Part shown: one piece after another, positions 32,805 to 42,701 of the stretch
Numbering within the stretch: the stretch's first letter is position 1
How the letters are laid out: each line of letters opens with the position of its first letter
Assembly (NCBI GenBank): GCA_049611805.1
Contig: JBMZAX010000002.1
Location: forward strand, 1 to 64,000
Direction of reading: 5' to 3'
Origin: UBA7378 sp049611805
GTDB lineage: Bacteria > Pseudomonadota > Alphaproteobacteria > RS24
DNA: 64,000 nucleotides
The notes under the pieces: generated by a model
Database searches by the model: none
What the model saw: the letters and a program-made list of their open reading frames with translations, nothing else
What the model was told of the DNA's origin: nothing
Made by a program: the position numbers and the translations under genes

Positions 32805-33683
32805 TTACAGCGCTTCGGCCCCGGAGATAATTTCAATCAGTTCTTTGGTGATTTGTGCCTGCCGCGACCGGTTATAGGTGATGGTCAGGCTGTCAATCAT
32901 TTCGCCGGCATTGCGCGTGGCATTGTCCATCGCGCTCATGCGCGCGCCCTGCTCGCTGGCGGCGTTTTCCAGAAATGCCCGCAAGATTTGAATGGAAATA
33001 TTGCGCGGCAACAGCGCATCCAGAATTTCGGTTTCTTCCGGCTCGTAATCATAGGCCGCGCCGCCAAGGTCGGGCGTCTCGGCATCTTCGATTTGCGCCG
33101 GAATGAGTTGCAGTGCGGTCGGCACTTGCGAAATCACCGACTGAAAGGCCGAATAATAGAGTGTACAAACGTCAAACGCGCCGGTGTCGAAATCGTCCAG
33201 CACTTTTTGTGCAATGTTCTGGGCTTCGGTGAAACCGACCGATTTCAGCCCCTGATAGCTGACAGGCTCAAGCAGCTCATCGGCATAATTGCGCTTCAAA
33301 ATGTCAAAGCCCTTGCGCCCGACGCACAAAATTTTGACCGTTTTGCCTTGCGCTTTCAGCGCCTCGGCCTCTTCACGCGCCATGCGCGCAATCGAGGCGT
33401 TAAACCCGCCGCACAGGCCGCGTTCGGCCGTGGCGACAATCAGCAAATGGGTTTTGTCCGACCCCGTGCCCGCCAGAAGACGCGGCGCGCCTTCCTGGTC
33501 GGCAACACCGGCGGCAAGATTTGCCAATACCGCGCTCATGCGGTCGGCATAAGGGCGCGCGGCTTCGGCGGCTTCCTGCGCGCGGCGCAATTTGGACGCG
33601 GCAACCATTTGCATGGCGCGGGTGATTTTCTGCGTCGCCTGCACGCTTGCAATCCGGTTACGAAGTTCTTTCAACGAAGCCAT
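32805..33683 (-). CDS. atpG: ATP synthase F1 gamma subunit
   Basis: Central stalk subunit of 292 residues. The N-terminal coiled-coil helix begins MASLKELRNRIASVQATQKI and the C-terminal helix ends ITYNRSRQAQITKELIEI. The GLCGGFN motif is present at about residue 89. It rotates inside the alpha3-beta3 ring. It is in the normal position between atpA and atpD. Confidence 0.98.
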   Translation of the reverse strand: MASLKELRNRIASVQATQKITRAMQMVAASKLRRAQEAAEAARPYADRMSAVLANLAAGVADQEGAPRLLAGTGSDKTHLLIVATAERGLCGGFNASIARMAREEAEALKAQGKTVKILCVGRKGFDILKRNYADELLEPVSYQGLKSVGFTEAQNIAQKVLDDFDTGAFDVCTLYYSAFQSVISQVPTALQLIPAQIEDAETPDLGGAAYDYEPEETEILDALLPRNISIQILRAFLENAASEQGARMSAMDNATRNAGEMIDSLTITYNRSRQAQITKELIEIISGAEAL

Positions 33684-33738
33684 ATCAAATAGGCCCTACC
33701 TCTTTATTGTCCCACGCCTTATTGTCCCGCTGCGCGTC

Positions 33739-35268
33739 TCAGGCAAAACTGCCCGCATAGGCGTCAACAATGTCTTTCAACGCAGCCTCGGTGGTGTCAG
33801 ACAGGGCTTTTTCGGCGCGAATGGCATCCAAAACCTCGGCGTGCTTGGTATGCACGGTTTCCAAAAGCCCCTGTTCGAAACGCCCGACATCGGCTGTCTG
33901 AATGGCGTCCAGATAGCCGTTCACACCGGCATAAATCACGACGACCTGCTCTTCCACTTTCAGCGGCGAAAACTGCGCCTGCTTCAACAATTCGGTCAGA
34001 CGCTCACCGCGGCGCAGCAATTGCTGGGTCGCCGCATCAAGGTCGGAGCCAAATTGCGCAAAGGCGGCCATTTCACGATATTGCGCCAGCTCGCCCTTAA
34101 TTTTGCCGGCCACCTGTTTCATGGCCTTGATTTGTGCCGATGAGCCCACACGCGACACGGACAGACCCACATTCACCGCCGGGCGAATGCCCTGATAGAA
34201 CAAATCGGTTTCGAGGAAAATCTGCCCGTCAGTGATCGAGATCACATTGGTCGGAATATAGGCCGACACGTCATTGGCCTGGGTTTCGATAATCGGCAGG
34301 GCGGTCATGGAACCGGCGCCAAAATCATCATTCATTTTGGCCGCGCGCTCCAACAGGCGCGAATGCAGGAAGAACACATCGCCCGGATAGGCTTCGCGCC
34401 CCGGCGGGCGGCGCAGCAGCAGGGACATTTGCCGATAGGCCACGGCCTGTTTCGACAAATCATCATAAGTAATCAGCGCGTGCATGCCATTGTCGCGGAA
34501 ATATTCGCCCATTGTGCAACCGGTAAACGGTGCCAGAAACTGCAGCGGCGCGGCTTCCGACGCGGTGGCGGCGACAACAATTGAGTATTTCAGCGCGTCA
34601 TTTTCTTCCAGCGTCTTGACGATTTGCGCCACGGTCGAACGCTTCTGGCCGATGGCGACATAAACGCAAAAGAGTTTTGCGGCTTCGTCATCGCCCTCAT
34701 TAATGGCTTTCTGGTTCAAAATCGCGTCAATCGCAATGGCGGTTTTACCGGTCTGGCGGTCACCAATGATGAGTTCGCGCTGGCCGCGACCGATCGGGAT
34801 GAGCGCATCCACCGCTTTCAGACCCGTCTGCATCGGCTCGTGCACGGATTTGCGCGGAATAATGCCCGGGGCTTTGACGTCCACTTTTTTGTGCGCTTCG
34901 GCTTCGATCGGTCCCTTGCCGTCCAGCGGATTGCCGAGCGGGTCAACGACGCGGCCCAAGAGCCCCTTGCCGACCGGTACGCTCACAATATCGCCGGTCC
35001 GTTTGACCGTATCGCCTTCGCGAATATCGCGGTCGGAGCCGAAAATCACGACACCGACATTGTCTTCTTCCAAATTGAGCGCCATGCCGCGAATGCCGCC
35101 GGGAAACTCCACCATTTCACCGGCCTGTACATTGTCGAGGCCGTAAATACGCGCAATGCCGTCACCGACCGACAGAACCTGGCCGATTTCCGACACTTCG
35201 GCTCTTTGGTCGAAACCTTTGATCTGTTCTTTCAAAATCGAAGAAATTTCGGAAGCTTTAATATCCAT
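33739..35268 (-). CDS. atpA: ATP synthase F1 alpha subunit
   Basis: Non-catalytic nucleotide-binding subunit of 509 residues. Walker A GDRQTGKTA is near residue 169, and conserved blocks such as SISDGQIFLE and AVNVGLSVSRVG are present. The start codon shares one base with the atpH stop (TGATG), so translation is probably coupled. Confidence 0.98.
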   Translation of the reverse strand: MDIKASEISSILKEQIKGFDQRAEVSEIGQVLSVGDGIARIYGLDNVQAGEMVEFPGGIRGMALNLEEDNVGVVIFGSDRDIREGDTVKRTGDIVSVPVGKGLLGRVVDPLGNPLDGKGPIEAEAHKKVDVKAPGIIPRKSVHEPMQTGLKAVDALIPIGRGQRELIIGDRQTGKTAIAIDAILNQKAINEGDDEAAKLFCVYVAIGQKRSTVAQIVKTLEENDALKYSIVVAATASEAAPLQFLAPFTGCTMGEYFRDNGMHALITYDDLSKQAVAYRQMSLLLRRPPGREAYPGDVFFLHSRLLERAAKMNDDFGAGSMTALPIIETQANDVSAYIPTNVISITDGQIFLETDLFYQGIRPAVNVGLSVSRVGSSAQIKAMKQVAGKIKGELAQYREMAAFAQFGSDLDAATQQLLRRGERLTELLKQAQFSPLKVEEQVVVIYAGVNGYLDAIQTADVGRFEQGLLETVHTKHAEVLDAIRAEKALSDTTEAALKDIVDAYAGSFA

Positions 35269-35834
35269 CAGTGGGCCTCATTCATGGCGGTTTTAAGAGA
35301 GTTAAGTTTGGTGCGGAGTGAACCGTCAATCATGCGGCTGCCGATTTTGACAACCACGCCGCCCAGAAGGTCGGGGTCGGTGGTGGTTTCCACCGTGACG
35401 GTTTTTCCAAAATGTGATTTGAGCTGTTCGGTGAGCGACGCGATTTGCCCGTCATCCAGCGCGCGGGCAGAAGCGATTTCGGCCACCATTTCATCGCGCG
35501 CGCCGGCCACCAGCGCGCCATATTGGCGGGCCATTTCGGACAGTGCCATGGCGCGGCGGTTCTGCACCACCAGCGCGACAAAATTCCTGAACAATTGATG
35601 CGCGTCGGCCTGTTCGAGCAATGTGCCCAGCGCGGCGGCTTGCTCCTCAGCGGTGATGACCGGACTGCGCACCAGATTTTGCAAATCTGCATTATCGTCC
35701 AGCAGGGCCTTGAAGCCCGCCACATTGGTGTGGATAAGCTGCTGGTCGCTTTCGGGCAATTCGTTCATGAGATCGAACAGGGCCGCAGCATACCTGCCAG
35801 CAATTCCGCCGATGACGCTTTCATGTGCCGACAA
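35268..35834 (-). CDS. atpH: ATP synthase F1 delta subunit
   Basis: Peripheral stalk subunit linking F1 to Fo, 188 residues with the chosen start. The N-terminal helical domain contains GIAGRYAAALFDL and the C-terminal part PDLLGGVVVKIGSRMIDGS, both typical. No ATG fits. TTG at 35834 is chosen because GGGA lies seven bases upstream and the resulting N-terminus aligns with family length; a TTG at 35873 would add 13 residues. It is the first gene of atpHAGDC. The 220 bases upstream, towards priA, hold no gene; an AACAC-N8-GTGTT inverted repeat is visible near 35967, but no convincing promoter. Confidence 0.93.
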   Translation of the reverse strand: MSAHESVIGGIAGRYAAALFDLMNELPESDQQLIHTNVAGFKALLDDNADLQNLVRSPVITAEEQAAALGTLLEQADAHQLFRNFVALVVQNRRAMALSEMARQYGALVAGARDEMVAEIASARALDDGQIASLTEQLKSHFGKTVTVETTTDPDLLGGVVVKIGSRMIDGSLRTKLNSLKTAMNEAH

Positions 35835-36054
35835 AAGAAAAATCCCGTAATTGGCTGCAGGTTCCGGCTCCAATGCCGCCCGCAGGATGACAAGAAATCT
35901 GACGAAAACACGCGCGGTTCCGCCTGTTCATGGGTGATGGGATATCACGTCATTCCACCCCTTGCAACACCCCATATTGTGTTGTGCACATGGTCGAAAA
36001 TACGTCTGCGCACGGGCCGAAAACAACGCGGCAAGAGATCGGGAGAGAGCCTGC

Positions 36055-38214
36055 TCAAAGAAAGCTATAGGGGTCAATATCGACCGAAATCCTTATGCTT
36101 CCGCGCCGCGGGGCCGCAGTGAGCCATTGGCTGATAAAAGCCTGCAAAGGCGCTTGGCGACTGGCTTTCAGCAGAAATCTGAAGCGATAACGGTCGCGAA
36201 TGCGCGCAATTGGCGCAGGCGCGGGCCCCAACACGCGCACTTGGTCATGGCTGGGGGTTTTGCGCGCCAGTTCCGTGACAAAGGCAAGCCCCTCCTGCTG
36301 GTCGGTCGCCGATATGATGATCGCGCCAAGCCGACCGAAAGGCGGCATGGCGGCCTGTTCGCGCGCATCCGCCTCGCGCTCCAGAAACGCATCGCGGTCG
36401 CCCGAAACCAGCGCCTGCAAAACCGGATGTTCGGGCATATGGGTTTGCAACAGCGCCCGCCCGCCGGAAGTTTCGCGGCCGGCGCGACCGGCAACTTGCG
36501 ACAGCATTTGATAGGTGCGCTCGGCGGCGCGCAAATCGCCATTGCCCAGCCCCAAATCGGCGTCAACCACGCCGACAAAGCTGAGTTTTGGGAAATGATG
36601 CCCTTTGGCGACAATCTGGGTGCCGACGATAATATCGACCCCGCCTTCGGCAATCAGTTTGATGGTCTCGCGAATACCGGCCACCCCGCCCGCATGGTCG
36701 GAAGACAAAATCGCGGTTCTGGCTTGCGGAAAGCGCGCGGTGATTTCCTCGGTGATGCGCTCAACCCCCGGCCCGCAGGCCACAAGCTCATCGGCGGTGC
36801 CGCAATTGTCGCAAGCCTCCGGCGTCGGGCGTGTGTGCCCGCAATGGTGACACTCCAGCTGGCGGCGGAAACGGTGTTCCACCATCCACGCATCGCAAGT
36901 CGGGCAGTCATAGCGGTGGCCGCAGGCGCGGCATATGGTTAGCGGGGCATAGCCGCGCCGGTTCAAAAACAACAGCGCCTGCTCGCCGCGCTCCAGTGCC
37001 GCTTCAACAGATGTCAGAATCTGGGGCACCAGCCAGGTGCCGCGCGCAGGCGGGGTGGCGCGCATATCGACCAGTTCGATATTGGGCAATTCACCCATGC
37101 CGTGGCGCGCCGCCAGACGGTGCGCCTGATAGCGCCCATGGCGGGCATTGACGAAAGTTTCCAGCGAGGGCGTGGCCGAAGACAAAATGACCGGACAGCC
37201 GGTGAGCTGCGCGCGGACAATCGCCATGTCGCGGGCATTATAGACAACGCCGTCTTCCTGCTTGAAGCCGCCATCATGTTCTTCATCGACAATAATAACG
37301 CCCAAATCCGACCATGGCAGAAAAAGCGCCGAGCGCGCGCCGACCAGCACCTGCACGCGATTTTCCGAGACCGCGCGCCAAGTGCGGCGGCGTTCGGCGG
37401 GCGTGAGGCCCGAATGCCACAAAGCGGGTGCGCACCCAAAGCGGCGCTCAAAGCGCGCCAGAAATTGCGCCGTCAGCGATATTTCCGGCAGCAAAATAAG
37501 CGCCGGCCTGTCCGCCTCAAGCGCGCGCGCAATCGCTTCGAAATAAACTTCCGTTTTGCCCGAACCGGTCACCCCGTCCAGCACATGCACGCCGAAATCT
37601 TGTTGGGCGACGGCATCGGCCAGGGCCGTGGCGACCCCCTTCTGGTCGGGCGTCAGCTCAACGCGCGCAAAATTCGGCTCCGGCCGCAAGCCGCTTGCAG
37701 AGGGTTGAAGTGCGGTTTTTTGCAAGGCACCGGCTTCAAACAGACCTTTGACGACGGAAGCCGAAACCCCCGCCAGACGCGCAAGCTCAGTGCCCGGCAG
37801 GGGCGGTGTATCTTGCAGAACATCCAGAACGCGCCGGCGCGCGGGCGTGATACGGTCGGGCAAAACGCCTGTGGCCTGATAGCCGAAAACGGGTTTTTCC
37901 GGCTCGAAAGCGGCCGGCACGCGCATGACCTGACGCAAAACCAGACCGGGCGGGGCCAGTACATAAGCGGCAACCCAATCGACAAATTGCATGAGCGGCT
38001 CGGCCAGGGCCGGTGCATCGAGGCGCGCCAGCACAGATTTCAGCTTGGCCGGTGCGACATCGCCCGCCCCCGGCCCCCAAACGACGCCGTTCACCTGTCG
38101 CGGGCCCAGCGGCACGCGCACAAAATCACCGCGCGCCAGCCCCAAACCCTCCGGCACGGCATAGTCATACGGCCCCGGCAGAGCGAGGGGAATCAATACG
38201 CTGACAGTTTGCAT
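36055..38214 (-). CDS. priA: Primosomal protein N' (replication restart helicase)
   Basis: Superfamily 2 helicase of 719 residues that restarts stalled replication forks. The N-terminal 3'-DNA-binding domain covers about residues 1-100. Walker A GVTGSGKTEVY is near 215 and VDEEHD near 310. The zinc-binding insertion has paired cysteines (CRACGHRYDCPTCD, then CHHCGH and CDNCG). ATG at 38214 gives the standard start MQTVSVLIPLALPGPYDY; a longer frame to 38283 is less likely. It lies upstream of the atp operon on the same strand. Confidence 0.95.
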   Translation of the reverse strand: MQTVSVLIPLALPGPYDYAVPEGLGLARGDFVRVPLGPRQVNGVVWGPGAGDVAPAKLKSVLARLDAPALAEPLMQFVDWVAAYVLAPPGLVLRQVMRVPAAFEPEKPVFGYQATGVLPDRITPARRRVLDVLQDTPPLPGTELARLAGVSASVVKGLFEAGALQKTALQPSASGLRPEPNFARVELTPDQKGVATALADAVAQQDFGVHVLDGVTGSGKTEVYFEAIARALEADRPALILLPEISLTAQFLARFERRFGCAPALWHSGLTPAERRRTWRAVSENRVQVLVGARSALFLPWSDLGVIIVDEEHDGGFKQEDGVVYNARDMAIVRAQLTGCPVILSSATPSLETFVNARHGRYQAHRLAARHGMGELPNIELVDMRATPPARGTWLVPQILTSVEAALERGEQALLFLNRRGYAPLTICRACGHRYDCPTCDAWMVEHRFRRQLECHHCGHTRPTPEACDNCGTADELVACGPGVERITEEITARFPQARTAILSSDHAGGVAGIRETIKLIAEGGVDIIVGTQIVAKGHHFPKLSFVGVVDADLGLGNGDLRAAERTYQMLSQVAGRAGRETSGGRALLQTHMPEHPVLQALVSGDRDAFLEREADAREQAAMPPFGRLGAIIISATDQQEGLAFVTELARKTPSHDQVRVLGPAPAPIARIRDRYRFRFLLKASRQAPLQAFISQWLTAAPRRGSIRISVDIDPYSFL

Positions 38215-38348
38215 GTCGGCACTTTCCCGCATGGGCAAATGAAAGGCAAGCCGGCGCGCAGCCATAAAAACGCGCAGCCACAAAATTCTGTAACCGCGGG
38301 GATTGCGCTGTTACAATGCGGGCAACGCAATGTTTGAGGTGCATGGCC

Positions 38349-39005
38349 ATGAAATTTTTTGTCGATAGTGCGGATATTGAAGCGATTGCAGATCTGGCGG
38401 CAACCGGCATGGTTGACGGTGTTACCACCAACCCGTCGCTGGTCGCCAAATCCGGAAGGGATTTTAAGGAATTGATCGGCGAGATATGCCGCACCGTCAA
38501 AGGGCCGGTATCGGCCGAGGTCACGGCGACGGATGCCGATGCCATGCTGGCCGAAGCCAAGGAGCTGGCCGCAATTGCCGAAAATGTTTGCATCAAAGTG
38601 CCACTGACATGGGACGGCTTGCGCGCCACGCGCGCACTGGCCGATATGGGGCGGCAGGTCAATGTGACCTTGTGTTTTTCGGCCAATCAGGCCCTGCTCG
38701 CCGCCAAAGCGGGCGCCGCCTTCATCTCGCCCTTCGTAGGGCGACTGGATGATATCGGCTCTGACGGCATGGCGCTGATTTCGGACATTCGCCAGATTTA
38801 TGACAATTACCCCGAACTCGAAACCGAAATACTTGTGGCCTCTGTGCGCTCGCCGGAGCATATCCGCCAATCGGCGCTCATCGGGGCTGATGTTGCCACG
38901 CTGCCGCCGGATGTTTTGCGCAGCCTCATCAATCATCCGCTGACCGATAAGGGGCTCGCCGCTTTTCTGGCCGACTGGCAGAAAACAGGACAATCCATCA
39001 CCTGA
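38349..39005 (+). CDS. Transaldolase / fructose-6-phosphate aldolase family
   Basis: Small (218-residue) TIM-barrel aldolase of the TalC/Fsa type. The first block MKFFVDSADIEAI, the GVTTNPSLV loop and the Schiff-base Lys in VCIKVPLT (about residue 85) are present. It would interconvert pentose-phosphate sugars or cleave fructose 6-phosphate; both activities are known for the family. GAGG nine bases before 38349 supports that ATG over one at 38343. The stop overlaps the xerC start (TGATG). Confidence 0.92.
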   Translation: MKFFVDSADIEAIADLAATGMVDGVTTNPSLVAKSGRDFKELIGEICRTVKGPVSAEVTATDADAMLAEAKELAAIAENVCIKVPLTWDGLRATRALADMGRQVNVTLCFSANQALLAAKAGAAFISPFVGRLDDIGSDGMALISDIRQIYDNYPELETEILVASVRSPEHIRQSALIGADVATLPPDVLRSLINHPLTDKGLAAFLADWQKTGQSIT

Positions 39006-39955
39006 TGTCAAACACCTCCCAGTTCAACGCGACGCCGGATTTGCAAAAGCACTGCGGCATGTGGCTGGAGAGTTTGACCGTCGAAAACCGTTTGAGCCCG
39101 CACACGGTCACCAGCTATGCGCGCGATCTCGCGCAGTTTCTGGACTTTTTGGCCGACCATTATGCGCAGCCCCCGGCGCTGGCGGATATGGCGGCGCTGC
39201 AGCTTGCCGATTTGCGCGCATTCCTCGCCGCGCGGCGGCACAGCGGCGCACAAAGCCGGTCGCTCAACCGCTCGGTTTCGGGCTTGCGCAATTTTGCCCG
39301 CTTTCTGGAACGCCGCGACATGCCGGTGAGCCCGGCCTTTAATCTGCTGAGCGTTCCCAAAACCAAACGCAGCCTGCCGCGTCCGGTCGCCCAAAATGAT
39401 GCGCTGGCAATGATAAGACTGGCGCTTGAAAGTGCCACGGTCGCATGGGTCGGCCAGCGCGATGCGGCGCTTTTGTGCCTGCTATATGGGGCGGGCTTGC
39501 GCGTGTCCGAAGCGCTGCAGCTTGATGTTGAAAACCTGCCACCCGACCACGCGCAGAGTTTGCGCATTCGCGGCAAGGGCAATAAGGAACGCCAAGTGCC
39601 CCTTCTGCCCGTCATTCGCGCAAGCCTTGACGATTATATGCGCACCGCGCCTTTTGGTTTTGCGCCCCAAGATCCGGTTTTTCGCGGCATACGCGGCGGC
39701 CGCCTGTCGGCGCGTCAGGCCCAGATGACGGTGGCGGGTTTGCGCCGCACGCTGGGGCTTGCCGACACGGTTACCCCGCATGCTTTGCGCCACAGTTTTG
39801 CCAGCCATCTTCTCGCCGCCGGGGGTGATTTGCGCACCATTCAGGAATTGCTGGGGCACAGCCAGCTCAGTTCAACGCAGATTTATACGGAAGTTGACGC
39901 GACGACCTTGCGCGATGTTTATGACAAAGTGCATCCGCGCGCGCGGGGCTCGTAA
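39005..39955 (+). CDS. xerC: Tyrosine recombinase XerC
   Basis: Site-specific recombinase of 316 residues that, with XerD, resolves chromosome dimers at dif. The N-terminal SAM-like DNA-binding domain covers about residues 12-105. All catalytic residues are visible: R166, K191, H259, R262, H285 and the nucleophile Y294 (STQIYTEV). Size and position next to priA and lpdA fit a housekeeping XerC rather than a phage integrase. Confidence 0.93.
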   Translation: MSNTSQFNATPDLQKHCGMWLESLTVENRLSPHTVTSYARDLAQFLDFLADHYAQPPALADMAALQLADLRAFLAARRHSGAQSRSLNRSVSGLRNFARFLERRDMPVSPAFNLLSVPKTKRSLPRPVAQNDALAMIRLALESATVAWVGQRDAALLCLLYGAGLRVSEALQLDVENLPPDHAQSLRIRGKGNKERQVPLLPVIRASLDDYMRTAPFGFAPQDPVFRGIRGGRLSARQAQMTVAGLRRTLGLADTVTPHALRHSFASHLLAAGGDLRTIQELLGHSQLSSTQIYTEVDATTLRDVYDKVHPRARGS

Positions 39956-39973
39956 GCCCAACTCACAACCAAA

Positions 39974-41413
39974 TCACATATGCAGCGCGCGGTCTTCCAC
40001 GGCAAGTGCCGCCTCTTTTACGGCCTCGGTCAAAGTCGGATGCGCGTGGCAAGTGCGGGCGATATCTTCGGCGCTGGCCGAAAACTCCATGGCAATGGCG
40101 GCCTCGGCAATCATGTCGCCGGCATGCGCGCCCAGAATATGCACGCCCAATACGCGGTCGGTTGCGGCATCGGCAAGAATTTTCACAAAGCCGTCCGTGG
40201 TGTTGTTCACTTTAGCGCGGCCATTTGCCGTGAACGGAAATTTGCCCACGCGATAATCAATGCCGGCTTCTTTCAATTCTTCTTCATTGCGGCCCACCCA
40301 AGCCAATTCGGGCGCGGTGTAAATCACACCGGGAATAACGTCATAATTAACATGCGCGGCTTGGCCCGCCAGCATTTCAGCCAGAGCCACGCCTTCGTCT
40401 TCGGCCTTATGCGCGAGCATCGGCCCGGTGATGACATCGCCGATTGCGTAAATACCGGGCACGGAGGTTTTGAAATGCCCGTCGGTTTCAATGCGACCTT
40501 GCCCGTCGCGCGCCACGCCAAGCGCTTCCAGCCCCAGCCCTTCCGTATGCGGCCGCCGCCCGATCGCCACCAGCACGCGGTCGGCGCTCAGTGTCGTTTC
40601 CTCGCCTTCTCCGGAAGCGGGAGCCAGCGTAATTTTGGCCGACGCCTTCAACGCTTTCACGCCGGTTACTTTCTGGCCGAGCATGAAATTAATGCCCTGT
40701 TTTTTCAAAACGCGCTGGAAGTTTTTGGCAAGCTCGGCATCAACGCCCGGCGTGATGCGGTCAAGAAACTCAACCACCGTCACCTCGGCGCCCAAACGCC
40801 GCCAGACCGAGCCCAGCTCAAGCCCGATAATACCGGCACCGACAATGACCAAATGCTTGGGCACGCTGTCAAAAGCAAGCGCGCCGGTGGACGACACAAC
40901 GCGCTCTTCATCAATCTCGACGCCCGGCAATGGCGTCACCTCGGAACCGCTTGCCAGTACGATATGGTCGGCGCTGAGCGTGCGCGTGCCGCCGTCGAGC
41001 AATGCCACTTCAACCGCGCCCGGACGGGTGAGGCGGGCATTGCCCAAAATTTCCGCTACGCCGTTTTTCTTCATCAAAAACGTGACACCTTGCGTATTGC
41101 CGTCAACGCCGCGCTGCTTATAGGCCATCATTTTTTCAAGGTCGAGTTTCACCTTGCCGGTTTGAATGCCCATATCTTCGCTGTGGCGGGTTTCGTCAAA
41201 CACTTCCGAGGCGTGCAACAGCGCCTTGGAAGGAATGCAGCCGACATTCAAACATGTGCCGCCCGGTGCGCCGCGCTTGTCGATACACGCAACGCGCATG
41301 CCCAGCTGGGCGGCGCGCAGGGCACACACATAGCCGCCCGGCCCCGCGCCGATGACAATCAGGTCAAACCGGTCTTCGGAATTTTGCGACATGTCTTCGG
41401 TTTCTTGCGACAT
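39974..41413 (-). CDS. lpdA: Dihydrolipoyl dehydrogenase (E3)
   Basis: Flavoenzyme of 479 residues that reoxidises dihydrolipoamide of 2-oxo acid dehydrogenase complexes and passes electrons to NAD. FAD-binding IGAGPGGYVCALRAAQLG and the redox disulphide in GGTCLNVGCIPSK (about residue 51) are intact. The catalytic His-Glu pair lies near the C-terminus in HAHPTLTEA. AAGGA six bases before the ATG supports the start. It is the last gene of the sucA-odhB-lpdA set. Confidence 0.97.
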   Translation of the reverse strand: MSQETEDMSQNSEDRFDLIVIGAGPGGYVCALRAAQLGMRVACIDKRGAPGGTCLNVGCIPSKALLHASEVFDETRHSEDMGIQTGKVKLDLEKMMAYKQRGVDGNTQGVTFLMKKNGVAEILGNARLTRPGAVEVALLDGGTRTLSADHIVLASGSEVTPLPGVEIDEERVVSSTGALAFDSVPKHLVIVGAGIIGLELGSVWRRLGAEVTVVEFLDRITPGVDAELAKNFQRVLKKQGINFMLGQKVTGVKALKASAKITLAPASGEGEETTLSADRVLVAIGRRPHTEGLGLEALGVARDGQGRIETDGHFKTSVPGIYAIGDVITGPMLAHKAEDEGVALAEMLAGQAAHVNYDVIPGVIYTAPELAWVGRNEEELKEAGIDYRVGKFPFTANGRAKVNNTTDGFVKILADAATDRVLGVHILGAHAGDMIAEAAIAMEFSASAEDIARTCHAHPTLTEAVKEAALAVEDRALHM

Positions 41414-41437
41414 GGGAGATCCTTTTGGCTGTGCCGA

Positions 41438-42685
41438 TTATATGTCCAGAAGCAGGCGCTCCGGCGCCTCCAGCGATTCCTTCACGCGCACCAGAAACGT
41501 CACGGCTTCCTTGCCATCCACAATCCGGTGGTCATAGGACAAAGCGAGATACATCATCGGGCGCACTTCCACCTGACCGTTGACGACCATTGGGCGCTCC
41601 TGAATTTTATGCATGCCCAGCACACCCGATTGCGGCAGGTTCAAAATCGGCGTCGACATGAGCGAGCCGTAAACCCCGCCATTGGAGACGGTAAATGTGC
41701 CGCCCTGCAAATCTTCAATGGCCAGCTTGCCGTCGCGGGCTTTGCGGCCGAAATCGCCAATCGTCTGCTCGATTTGCGCAAGCCCCATATCCTGCACATC
41801 GCGCAACACCGGCACCACCAGCCCTTTTTCCGTGCCCACGGCAATGCCCATATTCACATAGTTTTTATAGATTATTTCATCGCCGCTAATTTCGGCATTG
41901 ACGGCAGGAATTTCGTGCAAAGCGGTGACGCAGGCGCGCACAAAAAAGCTCATAAAGCCGAGGCGGACACCATATTTTTTCTCAAACAGGTCTTTATATT
42001 CCGAGCGCAATTGCATCAGCGCGCTCATATCCACTTCATTGAAAGTGGTCAATTGCGCCGCCGTGTTCTGCGATTCCTTCAACCGGCGCGCAATGGTTTG
42101 GCGCAGGCGGGTCATTTTGACCCGCTCTTCGCGCGCGCTTTGGTCGGTACCGGTCGGACGCGCGCTTGGGGCAGCAGGGGCTTGCGGCGCCGGTGTGGAA
42201 GCCTGCCCCGATACGGCGGCCAGCACATCGCCCTTGGTCAAACGCCCATCCTTGCCGGTCGCCGCAATATCGGCCGGTGACAGCCCGTGTTCGCTGACCA
42301 GACGGCGCACGGAAGGTGCCAGCGCATCGCTTTTGGTTGCGCCTTGTGTGTCGGCGGGAGGCGTTGCGGCAGCAGGTTCGGGTGCGGGGGTTGCGGCAGC
42401 GGGGGTTGCGGCAGCGGGTTCGGGTGCGGGGGTTGCGGCAGCTGTGCCGTCGGCATCAATCGATCCCAACAGGGCACCGACTTCCACCGTCGCGCCTTCC
42501 TCGAACAAAATCTCTTCCAGAACGCCGGCGCTTTGGGCCGGCACTTCAATCGTCACCTTGTCGGTTTCAAGCTCGCAAAGCGGCTCGTCCATCGACACGG
42601 CCTCGCCCGGTTTTTTATACCATTGTGCAATTGTCGCTTCGGTGACGGATTCACCCAGCGTTGGCACTCTGATTTCACTTGCCAT
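41438..42685 (-). CDS. odhB: 2-oxoglutarate dehydrogenase E2, dihydrolipoyl succinyltransferase
   Basis: Core acyltransferase of 415 residues. A lipoyl domain (residues 1-78, lipoyl Lys in ETDKVTIE) is followed by an Ala/Pro/Glu-rich linker (about 80-125). The E3-binding domain (about 127-165, APSVRRLVSEHGL) and the catalytic domain, ending with the active-site YDHRIVDGKEAV, come next. GAGGAG upstream of 42685 decides the start. The linker DNA contains long direct repeats. Confidence 0.96.
   Translation of the reverse strand: MASEIRVPTLGESVTEATIAQWYKKPGEAVSMDEPLCELETDKVTIEVPAQSAGVLEEILFEEGATVEVGALLGSIDADGTAAATPAPEPAAATPAAATPAPEPAAATPPADTQGATKSDALAPSVRRLVSEHGLSPADIAATGKDGRLTKGDVLAAVSGQASTPAPQAPAAPSARPTGTDQSAREERVKMTRLRQTIARRLKESQNTAAQLTTFNEVDMSALMQLRSEYKDLFEKKYGVRLGFMSFFVRACVTALHEIPAVNAEISGDEIIYKNYVNMGIAVGTEKGLVVPVLRDVQDMGLAQIEQTIGDFGRKARDGKLAIEDLQGGTFTVSNGGVYGSLMSTPILNLPQSGVLGMHKIQERPMVVNGQVEVRPMMYLALSYDHRIVDGKEAVTFLVRVKESLEAPERLLLDI
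42364..42444 (-). repeat. 27-15-27 bp direct repeats encoding the odhB linker
   Basis: On the plus strand a 27-base unit starts at 42364 and recurs at 42406 with a single difference. Between them (42391-42405) lies a shortened 15-base unit with the same 5' end (TTGCGGCAGCGGGGG), and a further partial unit starts at 42433. They encode alternating Ala-Pro-Glu-Pro and Ala-Ala-Ala-Thr-Pro blocks of the flexible linker. In-frame length variation between strains is likely. Confidence 0.85.
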
Positions 42686-42701
42686 ATTTGGCTCTCCTCG
42701 C

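Noticed and set aside
32241..33692. A 483-codon open frame on the plus strand opposite atpD and atpG
   Set aside because: It is a shadow of the ATP synthase genes on the other strand, with no recognisable domain and no ribosome-binding site logic.
39005..39955. Phage-type integrase next to a possible island
   Set aside because: Size, catalytic set and neighbours fit housekeeping XerC; no attachment repeats or phage genes are nearby.
39980..42280. A 766-codon open frame on the plus strand opposite lpdA and odhB
   Set aside because: It is antisense to two clear housekeeping genes, its composition is His/Arg/Gln-rich as expected from reverse-reading high-GC codons, and no family motif is visible.
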